A stretch of 64,000 bases of DNA from Paracoccaceae bacterium (GCA_027013095.1 JALUYI010000052.1:62001-126000); one strand, 5' to 3'; positions 29,347 to 40,424 are shown, numbered from the stretch's first letter. Notes: generated by a model from the letters alone, not told the origin. Numbers and translations are program-made.

Positions 29347-32019
29347 CTAATTTCCGGCCGCGCCACCAGAGGTAAGCTTTTTCAGCGCATAAAGCTGTTC
29401 CAGCGCGTCGCGTGGCGACAATTCATCCGGCTCTAACGCCTGAATAGCCTCAAACAAGGCGTTATGTTCCGCGGGCGGGGACGGCTTTTCAGCACACGCG
29501 GCCGAAAACAGCGGTAAATCGTCAATCAGTTTGTGGGCCTTTCCTCCACCCTTGCGCTCTCCCTCTTCCAGACGCTCCAGAACGTCGCGGGCACGAGCCA
29601 CAACCGCGGGAGGCAGGCCGGCAAGGCGCGCCACCTGCACGCCGTAGGAACGATCTGCAGCACCCATCTTGACCTCGTGCAAAAAGACCACGTCGCCGTG
29701 CCATTCGCGCACCGAAACTGTCACATTCCTTAGCCCGGAAAGTTGCGAAGAAAGGGACGTAAGTTCATGGTAATGCGTCGCAAACAAGGTTCTGCACCGA
29801 TTAACGGAATGCAGATACTCAAGCGTTGCCCAAGCGATTGACAGCCCGTCATAGGTGGCCGTTCCGCGCCCGATCTCGTCGAGAATAACCAGCGCTCCCG
29901 GTCCGGCCTGATTAAGAATCGCGGCCGTTTCCACCATTTCCACCATGAAGGTTGAGCGCCCCCGGGCAAGGTCGTCCGAGGCCCCGACGCGTGAGAACAG
30001 CTGTGTCACCACACCGATTGTCGCCGATTTCGCCGGGACAAAGCTGCCGATCTGCGCCAGCAGGGCAATCAGCGCATTTTGCCGCAAAAACGTCGACTTG
30101 CCGGCCATGTTGGGTCCGGTCAGCAGCCAGATCGCGGCGGATTCTGACTGATCAGGTGTCAAGTTGCATGAATTCTCGACAAAGGGTGGGTCGCCGGCCT
30201 GCCGCAGCGCCATCTCGACCACCGGATGGCGACCGTCGATGATTTCAAACTGTTGATCGCGGGTGATTTTCGGCCTGCACCACCCTTCGCCACGCGCAAG
30301 ATCGGCCAATGCCGTGCTGACATCCAGTTCGGCCAATGCCGCGGCCGTCTGCCCCAGCGCCGCTGCGTGTTTCAGGACCGCTGTGCGCAACTCCTCAAAA
30401 ATCCGCATCTCGATTTCCTGCGCGCGCCCGGCAGCGTTCAGGATTCGGGTTTCCATCTCGGATAAGGCTGTGGTCGTAAACCGAACCGCGTTGGCCGTCG
30501 TCTGCCGGTGGCGAAAAGTCTCGGACAAGGGCGGGCTGAGCATCTTTTCCGCATGCGTGGCAGGCGTCTCAATAAAGTATCCCAACACATTGTTATGTTT
30601 AACTTTTAGCGATGAAATCCCGGTCTTATTTGCATAATCCACCTGTAGTTTTGCGATCACGCTGCGCCCGTCGCTGTTCAGCTGGCGCAATTCATCCAGC
30701 TCGGAATCATAGTCGTGGGCGACAAGATTTCCATCGCGTGCAAGCTGCGGCAGCTCGTCTTTTAGTGCCGTTAATAGCAGATCTTTCAATGCGCCAAGCC
30801 CGGTCAGCCGGGATGCGATATCAGCCAGCCCGTCCGGCAGGTTTTCCTGCGTCAAGGCCTCATAAAGGGCCTCGGCCTGTGTCAGCGCGTTGCGAATGGC
30901 TCCAAGGTCACGCGGCCCGCCCCGGCCCAGCGAAAGCCGCCCAAGGGCGCGGTCCATATCCGGAGTCTGTCGCAGACCTTTGCGCAAGAGGTCGCACAAC
31001 CGCGCGTCCTCGACCAGAAACGCCACCATATTGAGACGGGATTCCAGAATTTCCGGTAACAGCGATGGGCTGTGCAGACGATTGGACAGCAGACGCGCGC
31101 CAGCCCCGGTGACGGTGCGGTCAATCGCCGACAGCAATGTCCCGCTCCGCCCCCCCGAGAGCGAGCGGGTCAGCTCCAGATTTCGTCGGGTTGCGGCGTC
31201 GATCTGCATGATCGTGTCGCCGGCCTCCTGAACGGGGGGACGCAGACGTGGCAGGTTTCCTTTCTGGGTCAGCTCCAGATAGGAGATGATTGCCCCCATT
31301 GCCGACAATTCGGCCCGACCAAAATGGCCAAAGCCGTCCAACGCGGTCACGCCATAAAGCTCGTGCAACCGCGTGCGCGCATTTTCACTGTCGAAGGCGC
31401 TGCGCGGCATCGGTGTCAGCGCGGCCCCGGCCTCGGTGATCAGGTCGCGCAATCCGTCTGCCAGACCCTCTGGCAACAAGACCTCAGAGGGCATCAGCCG
31501 GGCCATTTGCGGGGCGAGCGCGGCCGGCGGACAAACGGTTACGCCGAAATCTCCCGTTGACATGTCCGTCCACGCCAAGGCCGTGCTGCCGCGAACATCA
31601 ACAAAAGATGCCAAGTAGTTGTTTTTACGCGCATTCAGCAAGGTATCCTCGCTGAGGGTTCCGGGGGTGACAAGGCGCACGACATTCCGTTTGACGACCG
31701 CCTTAGCACCCCGCTTGCGCGCCGTGGCCGGATCTTCAAGTTGTTCGCAAACAGCAACCCGGAAGCCCTTTTTTATCAACGATAAAAGATAACTTTCAGC
31801 GGCGTGAACGGGAACTCCACACATGGGAATATCCTGCCCCAGATGCTTGCCTCGTTTGGTCAGGGCAATGTCTAGTGCGCTTGAGGCCAGAACCGCGTCA
31901 TCAAAAAACATTTCGTAAAAATCGCCCATGCGGTAGAACAGCAGGGCGTCCTGATGCGCCTTTTTGATCGCAAGATACTGCGCCATCATGGGCGTTACGT
32001 TTTTTCCGCTTGCGCTCAT
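29347..32019 (-). CDS. mutS: DNA mismatch repair protein MutS
   Basis: MutS recognises mismatches and small loops. The 890-residue protein has the mismatch-binding start ([28 protein letters not shown]) with the Phe-x-Glu (FYE) element, connector, lever and clamp domains and a C-terminal ABC-type ATPase with Walker [10 protein letters not shown] (about 636-644) and [12 protein letters not shown]. The C-terminal helix-turn-helix follows, with a short tail. It diverges from maeB across a 132-base spacer (32020-32151). Confidence 0.97.
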   Translation of the reverse strand: MSASGKNVTPMMAQYLAIKKAHQDALLFYRMGDFYEMFFDDAVLASSALDIALTKRGKHLGQDIPMCGVPVHAAESYLLSLIKKGFRVAVCEQLEDPATARKRGAKAVVKRNVVRLVTPGTLSEDTLLNARKNNYLASFVDVRGSTALAWTDMSTGDFGVTVCPPAALAPQMARLMPSEVLLPEGLADGLRDLITEAGAALTPMPRSAFDSENARTRLHELYGVTALDGFGHFGRAELSAMGAIISYLELTQKGNLPRLRPPVQEAGDTIMQIDAATRRNLELTRSLSGGRSGTLLSAIDRTVTGAGARLLSNRLHSPSLLPEILESRLNMVAFLVEDARLCDLLRKGLRQTPDMDRALGRLSLGRGGPRDLGAIRNALTQAEALYEALTQENLPDGLADIASRLTGLGALKDLLLTALKDELPQLARDGNLVAHDYDSELDELRQLNSDGRSVIAKLQVDYANKTGISSLKVKHNNVLGYFIETPATHAEKMLSPPLSETFRHRQTTANAVRFTTTALSEMETRILNAAGRAQEIEMRIFEELRTAVLKHAAALGQTAAALAELDVSTALADLARGEGWCRPKITRDQQFEIIDGRHPVVEMALRQAGDPPFVENSCNLTPDQSESAAIWLLTGPNMAGKSTFLRQNALIALLAQIGSFVPAKSATIGVVTQLFSRVGASDDLARGRSTFMVEMVETAAILNQAGPGALVILDEIGRGTATYDGLSIAWATLEYLHSVNRCRTLFATHYHELTSLSSQLSGLRNVTVSVREWHGDVVFLHEVKMGAADRSYGVQVARLAGLPPAVVARARDVLERLEEGERKGGGKAHKLIDDLPLFSAACAEKPSPPAEHNALFEAIQALEPDELSPRDALEQLYALKKLTSGGAAGN

Positions 32020-32151
32020 TCTTTTCCCACAGGTTCTGATCTTTCTGATCTACACTGGCACCGGGATGCGTTAAAGCACAAACCGACCGGTTATTGTCGT
32101 GCGCCAGTCGCCGGTGTATGAGGGGTGTGATGCAAAAGGAACACTATATAA

Positions 32152-34410
32152 ATGGCCAAGAATTCCAAGGTAACTGACGACGAGGCGCTGGCCTATCATC
32201 TGAATCCCAAACCCGGCAAGCTGGAAATCCTTGCTTCGACCCCAATGACCACGCAGCGCGATCTGTCACTGGCCTATTCGCCGGGGGTTGCGGCGCCGGT
32301 TCAGGCGATCGCTGACAATCCGGCGCTGGCCTATGATTATACCACCAAGGGAAACATGGTCGGGGTGATTACAAACGGTTCGGCAATTCTCGGGATGGGA
32401 AATCTGGGGGCCCTGGCCGCCAAGCCCGTCATGGAGGGAAAATCCGTTCTTTTCAAACGGTTCGCGGATATTAATTCAATAGACCTTGAGCTGGATACGC
32501 AGGATCCGGACGAGATTGTAAACGCGGTCAAGCTGATGGGTGCGTGTTTCGGCGGGATCAATCTTGAGGATATCAAGGCGCCGGAATGTTTTATTATCGA
32601 GCAACGCCTGAAAGAGTTGATGGATATTCCGGTGTTTCACGACGATCAGCATGGCACGGCGGTGATTTGCGCGGCGGGCTTGATCAACGCGCTCTACCTC
32701 TCGGATAAAAAGATCGAGGAGTGCCGCATTGTCGTTAACGGTGCAGGCGCGGCCGGGATTGCCTGTCTGGAGCTGATCAAGGCCCTTGGCGCAAAAAACG
32801 AGAATTGTATTCTCTGCGATACCAAGGGGGTCATTTATCAGGGCCGCAGCGAGGGGATGAACCAGTGGAAATCAGCCCATGCCGCAAAGACGGATCTGCG
32901 CACCCTCCAAGAGGCGATGGAGGGGGCCGACGTGTTCCTCGGCGTGTCGGCCAAAGGCGTTGTGACGCAGGACATGGTCGCTGCAATGGCGCCTGATCCG
33001 GTCATTTTTGCGATGGCAAACCCTGATCCCGAGATCACTCCAGAGGAGGCCCATGCCGTCCGAGAGGATGCAATCGTCGCCACGGGACGTTCGGATTATC
33101 CCAATCAAGTCAACAATGTACTGGGCTTTCCTTATCTATTTCGCGGAGCGCTGGATATCCATGCGCGGGCGATAAATGACGAAATGAAAATCGCCTGCGC
33201 GCATGCACTGGCTGAGTTGGCTCGCCAAGATGTGCCCGACGAAGTGGCGATGGCCTATGGGACGACCATGACCTTTGGCCGCGATTACATCCTGCCGACG
33301 CCATTTGATCCGCGACTGATCCATGTCGTCCCGCCGGCGGTTGCCAAGGCCGGGATGGACACCGGTTGCGCGCGCCGCCCGATCATCGATATGGAGGCTT
33401 ATGAGCTGTCTCTGAAGGCGCGTCTTGACCCGACGGCCTCGATCCTTCAGGCGCTTTATACCCGGGCGCGCAACGCACAGGCACGGATGATCTTTGCCGA
33501 GGGTGATGATCCGCGGGTGTTGCGGGCGGCTGTCTCTTATGTGCGATCAGGGCTGGGGCAGGCCGTTGTGGTGGACCGCGAGGCTGATGTCAAACGCCGC
33601 CTGTCTGAGGCCGGCCTTGGCGATGCCTATGATGAAATCGAGGTCGTGAACGCCGCGAACACGCCCTATCTCGAAGAATTTAAATCATATCTTTACAGCA
33701 GGTTACAGCGAAAAGGTTATGATATGCATGATTGTCATCGCCTGGCTTCAAGGGATCGGCATGTCTTTGCGGCCTTGATGCTGGCGCATGGGCAGGGCGA
33801 TGGGATGGTGACCGGGGCGACGCGAAAATCGGCGCAGGTTCTGCAGATGATCAACCATGTGTTTGATGCCAATGCCAGCGACGGTGCCGTCGGCGTGACG
33901 GCGGTTTTGTTGCGCGGGCGGCTGGTTCTGATTGCCGACACCTTGGTGCACGAGTGGCCCGAAGAAGAGGATTTGGCGGATATTGCCGAGCGGGCAGCAT
34001 ATGTGGCGCGCTCGCTTGGGCTTGAGCCGCGAGTGGCCTTTGTCAGCTTTTCAAACTTTGGCTATCCGGTGTCGGAACGGGCCGAGAAAATGCATCTGGC
34101 GCCCGGCGTTCTGGACCGGCGTGGGGTCGATTTCGAATATGATGGCGAGATGACCGCCGATGTTGCCCTGAACCCTGACGTTCTGGCCCAATACCCGTTT
34201 TGCCGTCTGTCGGGGCCGGCAAATATACTGGTGGTTCCGGCGCGGCATTCGGCCTCGATTTCGGTCAAGTTGCTGCAGGAAATGGGAGGCGCAACGGTCA
34301 TTGGCCCGATCCTTACCGGAATTGAGAAATCGGTTCAACTTTGCTCGACAACCTCAAAGGAAACCGAGATTTTACACATGGCGGTGATGGCTGCCTGCAA
34401 GGTGGCGTAA
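32152..34410 (+). CDS. maeB: NADP-dependent malic enzyme with phosphotransacetylase-like C-terminus
   Basis: MaeB converts malate to pyruvate, CO2 and NADPH. The 752-residue protein has the malic enzyme part (about 1-430) with the SPGVAAPVQAI motif, VFHDDQHGTAVICAAGLINAL and the dinucleotide-binding GAGAAGIACLELI, and a C-terminal phosphotransacetylase-like part (about 440-752) that in relatives has regulatory (acetyl-CoA sensing) rather than catalytic roles. It overlaps the following PfkB kinase by one base (TAATG). Confidence 0.96.
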   Translation: MAKNSKVTDDEALAYHLNPKPGKLEILASTPMTTQRDLSLAYSPGVAAPVQAIADNPALAYDYTTKGNMVGVITNGSAILGMGNLGALAAKPVMEGKSVLFKRFADINSIDLELDTQDPDEIVNAVKLMGACFGGINLEDIKAPECFIIEQRLKELMDIPVFHDDQHGTAVICAAGLINALYLSDKKIEECRIVVNGAGAAGIACLELIKALGAKNENCILCDTKGVIYQGRSEGMNQWKSAHAAKTDLRTLQEAMEGADVFLGVSAKGVVTQDMVAAMAPDPVIFAMANPDPEITPEEAHAVREDAIVATGRSDYPNQVNNVLGFPYLFRGALDIHARAINDEMKIACAHALAELARQDVPDEVAMAYGTTMTFGRDYILPTPFDPRLIHVVPPAVAKAGMDTGCARRPIIDMEAYELSLKARLDPTASILQALYTRARNAQARMIFAEGDDPRVLRAAVSYVRSGLGQAVVVDREADVKRRLSEAGLGDAYDEIEVVNAANTPYLEEFKSYLYSRLQRKGYDMHDCHRLASRDRHVFAALMLAHGQGDGMVTGATRKSAQVLQMINHVFDANASDGAVGVTAVLLRGRLVLIADTLVHEWPEEEDLADIAERAAYVARSLGLEPRVAFVSFSNFGYPVSERAEKMHLAPGVLDRRGVDFEYDGEMTADVALNPDVLAQYPFCRLSGPANILVVPARHSASISVKLLQEMGGATVIGPILTGIEKSVQLCSTTSKETEILHMAVMAACKVA

Positions 34411-35297
34411 TGGCGATTTACAACCTCGGATCGATCAACGCCGACCATTTCTATGACGTTCCCCACCTGCCAGCCGCCGGAGAAACGCTGGCCGCAGTTG
34501 GGCACCGGCGCGGGCTGGGCGGCAAGGGGGCCAACCAGTCGATTGCGGCGGCGCATGGCGGTGCGACAGTCCATCATATCGGCGCCGTTGGCGAGGACGG
34601 TGCATGGGCAATTGCTGAAATGCGGGCGCATGGTGTCGGGGTTGAGCATATCGTGCAGTTGGATATTCCCACCGGACATGCAATTATCAATGTCGATCGC
34701 ACCGGGGAAAACGCGATCGTGATTTTCAGTTCGGCCAACGTGGCGCAGAAAAAATCCGGGATTGCCGCGGCATTGGATCAGGCCAGCGCAAGGGATTTTC
34801 TGTTATTGCAAAATGAGACCAACCACGTCCGCTTTGCCGCAGAATATGCCAAAAGCAAAGGCCTGCACGTGGTTTATTCGGCCGCCCCGTTTGATTCAAA
34901 CCGGGTCAAGGAGGTTTTGTCCTACGTTGACACGCTGGTTTTGAACGAGGTTGAGGCGCAACATCTGGCCGAGGCGCTGGGCGTGACCCCCGAGCGACTG
35001 CCGGTCGCCGGGGTTCTGGTTACCCGCGGCGCCAAAGGAGCCAGCTATCAGGCCTCTGGGCACAAGACCGAGGTTCCGGCCTTTGCCGTAAAGGCGGTGG
35101 ATACGACGGGGGCCGGGGACACCTATCTGGGATTTTTCGTTGCCGGTCTGGATGCCGGTCTGGATATCAAGGGTGCCATGACCTTTGCCGCGGCGGGCTC
35201 GGCGTTGCAGGTCACACGAAAGGGCACGGCGGATGCAATCCCGTCTCTAACCGAGGTTCGCGATTTTCTTGAGGAAAATCACGCCTCACAAGGCTAA
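34410..35297 (+). CDS. PfkB-family sugar kinase (ribokinase-like)
   Basis: The 295-residue protein has the PfkB signatures: [15 protein letters not shown] (about 37-51) near the start and [17 protein letters not shown] (about 229-245) with the catalytic Asp in GAGD. Ribokinase is the closest class, but the substrate could also be another sugar or nucleoside. The ATG at 34410 shares its A with the maeB stop TAA, so translation is coupled. The 3' end overlaps the convergent dnaJ stop by four bases. Confidence 0.85.
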   Translation: MAIYNLGSINADHFYDVPHLPAAGETLAAVGHRRGLGGKGANQSIAAAHGGATVHHIGAVGEDGAWAIAEMRAHGVGVEHIVQLDIPTGHAIINVDRTGENAIVIFSSANVAQKKSGIAAALDQASARDFLLLQNETNHVRFAAEYAKSKGLHVVYSAAPFDSNRVKEVLSYVDTLVLNEVEAQHLAEALGVTPERLPVAGVLVTRGAKGASYQASGHKTEVPAFAVKAVDTTGAGDTYLGFFVAGLDAGLDIKGAMTFAAAGSALQVTRKGTADAIPSLTEVRDFLEENHASQG

Positions 35298-36436
35298 GCC
35301 GATCCCTTCATTCCGTCCCAGAACGTCTTGACTTTACTGAAAAAATTGATGCTGTGCGGATGGTTCTCAGCGCTGAGTTTTTCAAACTCACGCAACAGGT
35401 CTTTTTGTTTTGCCGACAGGTTCACCGGCGTTTCAACGGCAAGCTCGATATAAAGATCTCCGGGTGCGCCGCCCCTGAGCGAGGGGATTCCCTTGCCACG
35501 CAGGCGCATTTGTTTGCCGCTTTGGCTGCCGGCCGGAATCTTGACCCGGCTGCGGCCGCCGTCGATGGTCGGGGCCTCGATCTCGCCACCAAGGGCCGCA
35601 GTGGTAAAGGACACCGGGATGCGGCAGAACAGATTCTGGCCTTCGCGTTCAAAGATCGGGTGATCCTGAACCTCGATAAAAATGTAAAGATCCCCGGAGG
35701 GGCCACCGCGCATCCCTGCCTCGCCCTCGCCCGAGAGGCGGATTCGGGTACCGGTTTCGACCCCGGCGGGGATGTTGACCGAAAGCGCGCGTTCTTTTTG
35801 CTGTCGGCCCGAGCCGCCGCAGGATTTGCACGGATTGTTGATGATCTGTCCGCGACCACCACAGGTCGGGCAGGTTCGTTCGACGGTGAAAAACCCTTGT
35901 TGGGCACGAACCTTGCCCATGCCCGAACAGGTTGGGCAGTTCGAAGGTTCGGAGCCGCCTGCAGCTCCCGTGCCCCGACAATCGTCGCAGGAGACCGAGC
36001 TTTGCACCGTGATGGTTCGATGTTTGCCCTGATAGGCCTCTTCAAGGGTGACGCTGAGGTTATATCGCAGGTCGGACCCGCGGGTTGCGCGCTGGCCACC
36101 GCCGCGGCCGCCGCCCATGAAGTCACCAAAGAGGTCTTCGAAAACGTCGGAAAATGCCGAGGTAAAGTCGCCGCCCCCATGTCCAAATCCATGCGGGCCT
36201 GCGCCGCCGCCTTCGAACGCCGCATGGCCAAAGCGATCATAAGCGGCCTTTTTGTTGGCGTCTTTCAGGACGTCATAGGCCTCGTTCACTTCCTTGAACT
36301 GGCTTTCCGCGGCAGGATTGTCCTTGTTTCGGTCGGGGTGAAGCTCCATCGCTTTTTTGCGATAGGCTTTTTTCAACTCGGATTCGCTTGCCCCTCTGGA
36401 GACGCCCAGTATTTCGTAATAATCGCGTTTGGACAT
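35294..36436 (-). CDS. dnaJ: Chaperone protein DnaJ
   Basis: DnaJ delivers clients to DnaK and stimulates its ATPase. The 380-residue protein has the J domain with HPD (LHPDRN), a Gly/Phe-rich linker with FGHGGGDF, four CxxCxGxG zinc motifs ([32 protein letters not shown]) and the C-terminal client domain. Starts at 36445 (MNPMSK) and 36436 ([12 protein letters not shown]) are both possible; the second matches homologs. It lies downstream of dnaK, past a strong hairpin. Confidence 0.96.
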   Translation of the reverse strand: MSKRDYYEILGVSRGASESELKKAYRKKAMELHPDRNKDNPAAESQFKEVNEAYDVLKDANKKAAYDRFGHAAFEGGGAGPHGFGHGGGDFTSAFSDVFEDLFGDFMGGGRGGGQRATRGSDLRYNLSVTLEEAYQGKHRTITVQSSVSCDDCRGTGAAGGSEPSNCPTCSGMGKVRAQQGFFTVERTCPTCGGRGQIINNPCKSCGGSGRQQKERALSVNIPAGVETGTRIRLSGEGEAGMRGGPSGDLYIFIEVQDHPIFEREGQNLFCRIPVSFTTAALGGEIEAPTIDGGRSRVKIPAGSQSGKQMRLRGKGIPSLRGGAPGDLYIELAVETPVNLSAKQKDLLREFEKLSAENHPHSINFFSKVKTFWDGMKGSA

Positions 36437-36460
36437 TGGATTCATCCCGCCGGGAATAAA

Positions 36461-36480
36461 GTCGGCCCCGAAGGGCCGAC
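36461..36480 (-). terminator. dnaK-dnaJ intercistronic hairpin, attenuating terminator
   Basis: Read on the minus strand, GTCGGCCC and GGGCCGAC form a perfect eight-base-pair stem closed by a TTCG loop and followed by TTTATT. It lies 23 bases after the dnaK stop and about 25 bases before the dnaJ start. It has the form of an intrinsic terminator and would lower dnaJ expression relative to dnaK, or stabilise the dnaK message. Confidence 0.75.
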
Positions 36481-36502
36481 AAAGTGGTTAGATTTCAGGA
36501 GA

Positions 36503-38422
36503 TTACGAGCGTTTCTTGTCGTCTCCAAGATCCTCGAAATCGGCGTCAACGATGTCTTCGTCAACCGGGCTGGGGCCGCCCTCGTCGTTTTCGACCTCTG
36601 TCTCGCCACTTTCGGCCTGAGCTTTATAAATCGCTTCGCCCAACTTCATGGCGGCCTCGGTCAGATCCTGACTGAGCGACTTGATCTTGGCCGTGTCGTC
36701 TGAATCCAACACCTCTTCGAGCGCCTTCATCGACAGCTCGATAACCTCGACGGTCGAGGGGTCGACCTTGTCGGAATGGTCCTCAAGCGACTTTTTGGTG
36801 CTGTGGATCAGGCTTTCGGCCTGATTCTTGGCCTCGACCAGCTCTTTGCGCTCTTTGTCCGCTTCGGCGTTTTCCTCGGCGTCCTTCACCATCTTTTCGA
36901 TGTCTTCATCGGATAGGCCGCCGCTGGCCTGGATGGTGATTTTCTGCTCCTTATTCGTGCCCTTGTCCTTGGCCGAGACCGAGACGATGCCGTTGGCGTC
37001 GATATCAAAGGTAACCTCGATCTGGGGCAGACCGCGCGGCGCCGGGGGGATTTCTTCGAGGTTGAACTGGCCGAGCAGCTTGTTGTCGGCGGCCATTTCG
37101 CGCTCACCCTGGAAAACCCGGATGGTGACAGCGTTCTGGTTGTCCTCGGCGGTCGAGAAGACCTGAGACTTTTTCGTCGGGATCGTCGTGTTGCGGTCGA
37201 TGAGGCGGGTGAACACGCCGCCAAGCGTTTCGATCCCGAGGCTCAGCGGGGTCACGTCGAGCAGAACCACGTCCTTGACGTCGCCCTGCAGCACGCCGGC
37301 CTGAATGGCGGCGCCGAGCGCCACGACCTCGTCGGGGTTCACGCCTTTATGCGGCTCTTTGCCGAAGAATTTGGTCACTTCTTCGATCACTTTGGGCATC
37401 CGGGACATGCCGCCGACCAGCACGATCTCGTCGATGTCGCCCTTGGTCAGACCGGCGTCTTTGAGGGCCGCTTGACAGGGTTTCATCGTGCGTTTGATCA
37501 GATCGGAAACGAGGCTTTCCAGCTTGGCACGGGTCAGCTTTAACACGAGGTGCAGCGGTTGGCCGCCGTTCGGATCCATCGAGATGAACGGTTGGTTGAT
37601 TTCGGTCTGAGCGGCGCTGGACAGTTCAATCTTGGCCTTTTCGGCGGCCTCTTTCAGCCGTTGCAGGGCCATTTTGTCCTTGGTCAGGTCAACGCCGTTT
37701 TCCTTTTTGAATTCAGCCGCGAGATACTCGACGATGCGCATGTCGAAATCCTCGCCGCCGAGAAAGGTGTCGCCGTTGGTGGATTTCACCTCGAACAACC
37801 CGTCGTCAATTTCCAGAACCGAGACGTCGAACGTGCCGCCGCCGAGGTCGTAAACCACGATCGTCTTGCCGCCTTCCTTGTCCAGCCCATAGGCCAAGGC
37901 CGCTGCGGTCGGTTCGTTGATGATCCGTAGCACGTCAAGGCCGGCGATTTTACCCGCGTCCTTGGTTGCCTGACGCTGGGCGTCGTTGAAATAGGCGGGG
38001 ACGGTGATGACTGCCTCGCTGACGGTTTCGCCAAGGTAGCTTTCGGCGGTCTCTTTCATTTTCCCGAGGATAAAGGCCGACACTTGGCTGGGCGAGTATT
38101 TCTCACCCCGCGCTTCGACCCAGGCGTCACCGTTCTTGCCCTCGATAATCTTGAACGGCACCATTTTCCGGTCTTTTTCCACCGTCGGGTCGCTAAAGCG
38201 TCGTCCGATCAGGCGTTTGATCGCAAACAGGGTGTTTTGCGGGTTTGTGACGGCCTGCCGTTTGGCGGCCTGCCCGACGAGGCGCTCATCGTCGGTAAAG
38301 GCGACGATTGACGGCGTGGTGCGCGCGCCCTCTGAGTTTTCGATTACCTTTGGTTGCGCTCCATCCATGATTGCAACGCAGGAGTTGGTGGTTCCGAGGT
38401 CAATACCAATTACCTTAGCCAT
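36503..38422 (-). CDS. dnaK: Chaperone protein DnaK (Hsp70)
   Basis: DnaK is the central ATP-driven folding chaperone. The 639-residue protein starts [18 protein letters not shown], contains the ATPase motifs [11 protein letters not shown] and the [11 protein letters not shown]-like segment, the substrate-binding domain and a Gly/Asp/Glu-rich C-terminal end with [12 protein letters not shown]. The frame is open to 38563, but the ATG at 38422 is the true start by homology. A candidate heat-shock promoter lies 115-142 bases upstream. Confidence 0.98.
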   Translation of the reverse strand: MAKVIGIDLGTTNSCVAIMDGAQPKVIENSEGARTTPSIVAFTDDERLVGQAAKRQAVTNPQNTLFAIKRLIGRRFSDPTVEKDRKMVPFKIIEGKNGDAWVEARGEKYSPSQVSAFILGKMKETAESYLGETVSEAVITVPAYFNDAQRQATKDAGKIAGLDVLRIINEPTAAALAYGLDKEGGKTIVVYDLGGGTFDVSVLEIDDGLFEVKSTNGDTFLGGEDFDMRIVEYLAAEFKKENGVDLTKDKMALQRLKEAAEKAKIELSSAAQTEINQPFISMDPNGGQPLHLVLKLTRAKLESLVSDLIKRTMKPCQAALKDAGLTKGDIDEIVLVGGMSRMPKVIEEVTKFFGKEPHKGVNPDEVVALGAAIQAGVLQGDVKDVVLLDVTPLSLGIETLGGVFTRLIDRNTTIPTKKSQVFSTAEDNQNAVTIRVFQGEREMAADNKLLGQFNLEEIPPAPRGLPQIEVTFDIDANGIVSVSAKDKGTNKEQKITIQASGGLSDEDIEKMVKDAEENAEADKERKELVEAKNQAESLIHSTKKSLEDHSDKVDPSTVEVIELSMKALEEVLDSDDTAKIKSLSQDLTEAAMKLGEAIYKAQAESGETEVENDEGGPSPVDEDIVDADFEDLGDDKKRS

Positions 38423-38536
38423 TTTCGATAGCCCTTTCCTAGCGGCGATATATGAAACGGCAGACCCGCATAGCGGCCTCTGCCATCTGATCCCAATGGC
38501 CAACGCGGTTTTGAGCCGGCCATCATTTGAGGCGTA

Positions 38537-38564
38537 TATATGTTCGGCCTCCTGTGGCTGCAAG
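38537..38564 (-). promoter_or_regulatory. Candidate heat-shock (sigma-32) promoter of dnaK
   Basis: On the minus strand CTTGCA (38564-38559) is followed after 16 bases by CATATA (38542-38537). This resembles the sigma-32 consensus and the hslV promoter of this window. Transcription would start near 38530, leaving a leader of about 108 bases before the dnaK ATG. The rest of 38423-38662, up to the permease gene, holds no other feature that I recognise. Confidence 0.55.
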
Positions 38565-38662
38565 CGTTCCGGCGTGTAAAAAAATGCGATATTTGCGCGA
38601 AAACGCCACTGTTTCCGTCGATTTTTGTCGACTCGGCGTGAATCCCGGCCGTTGTGGTTTCG

Positions 38663-39481
38663 TTAACGTGCGCTCTTGCTGGCGGATGCGTGCTGACGGG
38701 CAAAAAATTCACCCATCATGCCGATGATCAGAATGGTGCCGCTGAAATAGACCGGATACATGATCGAGGTGTTGTGCGGTGTATAGTTTATGAACGCCGC
38801 ACCCCGCGCCTGATCAATGGTGTGAAACAGCGGATTCCACGCAAAATAGGGCAGAATCGCCGCAGGCAGGTTGTTGGCGGCAAACATCTTGCCGCTGGCA
38901 ATCATGTTGGCGCGGGAATAAAGCATCGTCCCGATTGAGGCAAAGCTGGGCGCAAGTGGTTTCAGCGACAGGAAAATCAGGCCAATGGTCAGACCGCTGA
39001 ACCAGGCCAGCAGGAACGCCAGAAACACGCCACCGGGATCCTCAATCACCACCGGGGCAAAGGCGACATCGGCGACGAAAAGAATGACCAGCATCGACAG
39101 CAGTTGCAAATAGAGCGTGGACAGGGCCGATGAAGCAATCCCCAGAAACGTCGTCATCGGGGCGTGCTGCATGATCGGCGAGGCTGGCCCCTCGGAATTG
39201 ACCACCGCACCCATCGTTTTGGTATGGGTCATGAACATGAAGATTCCGGTCATCAGAAACATCAGAAAATCGCCGCGAATAGCCGAAGCGCGGCGCCCGA
39301 ACACGGTGAACATGATATAAAAGACAAGGATCAGCATGACCGACTGCATGATATTTGCCGCCAGCGCCTTTAACGGGTTGCCACCTTTCTTGACCACCTT
39401 GCGCACGGTTGTGTGGTAAAGAAGGCTGCCAAAGCGTACCAGCACCCATATTCCGGAATAGTTTCTCTCGTGGTGTAGCAT
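38663..39481 (-). CDS. ABC-2 type polysaccharide-export permease, KpsM-like
   Basis: The 272-residue protein has a basic N-terminal cytosolic segment (about 1-45) and six hydrophobic helices, with the LLMT.. and FAWNPLFHTIDQARG region (near residues 211-225) typical of KpsM/Wzm permeases that export capsule or O-antigen. No ATP-binding partner lies next to it, so it is an orphan here. It is divergent from cysQ across about 144 bases and lies downstream of the dnaK promoter region in the leftward direction. It may serve the glycan genes at 40-50 kb, which is inference. Confidence 0.8.
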   Translation of the reverse strand: MLHHERNYSGIWVLVRFGSLLYHTTVRKVVKKGGNPLKALAANIMQSVMLILVFYIMFTVFGRRASAIRGDFLMFLMTGIFMFMTHTKTMGAVVNSEGPASPIMQHAPMTTFLGIASSALSTLYLQLLSMLVILFVADVAFAPVVIEDPGGVFLAFLLAWFSGLTIGLIFLSLKPLAPSFASIGTMLYSRANMIASGKMFAANNLPAAILPYFAWNPLFHTIDQARGAAFINYTPHNTSIMYPVYFSGTILIIGMMGEFFARQHASASKSAR

Positions 39482-39625
39482 CGCGTCTGCCTGCCTGTTC
39501 CGCCGATTTCCCGGTCTATTATAATGTGAAACCTTGCCGTCCGATTAACTGCGCAGCATAAGGGTGAAAAGAAAACATTTCAAGAATTGGCGCAGTCGCA
39601 GCGGACCAGAAGACAGGAGTCGGAA

Positions 39626-40423
39626 TTGGATTTTGAGAATATGACACGGGTTTTTCGCTCGCTTGCCCTAGAGGGCGGCGCAAAGATCATGGAGATCTAC
39701 GACAGCGGCGATTTCGACGTTGAAACGAAATCCGACAACAGCCCGGTGACGGCGGCCGATAAAGCGGCCGATGCGGTTATCTCGGACGGGCTGCGGGCGG
39801 CCTTTTCCGATATCCTGTTGATAACCGAAGAGCAGGCGGCGACCCATTCGCGGCGTTCCGACAGCTTTATCATTGTCGATCCGCTGGATGGCACCAAGGA
39901 ATTTATCAAGCGGCGTGGCGATTTCACTGTGAACATTGCCTATGTGAAAGACGGTCAACCGATCCGCGGGGTAGTCTATGCGCCGGCGCGAAAGCGTCTG
40001 TTTTATACCGATGCCAATGGCCGGTCGGTCGAGGAGATTGGTGCCCACGATCAGGTCTCGATTGGCCCGCAGAGGCCGGTTTCGGTTTCAACTCCGGACA
40101 ATGACGGCCTTGTTGTGGTGGCCTCGAAATCACACCGCGATCAAGCGACCGATGACTTTATCGGTCGCTTTGCGGTCAAGCGCAGCACCAGCGCCGGCTC
40201 GTCCCTGAAATTCTGCCTGCTGGCAACGGGTGAGGCCGATCTTTATCCCCGCCTTGGACGGACGATGGAATGGGATACTGCCGCCGGACATGCGGTGCTG
40301 GCCGGGGCCGGTGGCAAGGTTGTGCGCTTTGACGATCATACGCCGCTGACCTATGGAAAGCCCGATTATGCCAATCCTTTTTTCATTGCCCATGCGCCGG
40401 GTGTCGTGTTGAAGAAGCCGTAA
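39626..40423 (+). CDS. cysQ: 3'(2'),5'-bisphosphate nucleotidase CysQ
   Basis: CysQ hydrolyses 3'-phosphoadenosine 5'-phosphate (PAP), the by-product of sulfotransferases and PAPS reduction. The protein has the Mg2+ motifs EE (LLITEEQAATH), DPLDGTKEF and the late WDTAAGHAVL, as in inositol monophosphatase-fold enzymes. The start is uncertain: a TTG at 39626 (LDFENMTRVF) has AGGAG at 39615-39619 with good spacing, and an ATG lies at 39641; 39587 has weaker support. With the TTG it is 265 residues. Its place close to sulfotransferase-containing genes is worth noting. kdsB follows after one base. Confidence 0.88.
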   Translation: MDFENMTRVFRSLALEGGAKIMEIYDSGDFDVETKSDNSPVTAADKAADAVISDGLRAAFSDILLITEEQAATHSRRSDSFIIVDPLDGTKEFIKRRGDFTVNIAYVKDGQPIRGVVYAPARKRLFYTDANGRSVEEIGAHDQVSIGPQRPVSVSTPDNDGLVVVASKSHRDQATDDFIGRFAVKRSTSAGSSLKFCLLATGEADLYPRLGRTMEWDTAAGHAVLAGAGGKVVRFDDHTPLTYGKPDYANPFFIAHAPGVVLKKP

Positions 40424-40424
40424 G

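Noticed and set aside
35354-36703. Plus-strand frame of 449 codons opposite dnaJ and the end of dnaK
   Set aside because: It is a shadow of conserved genes with no recognisable protein features.
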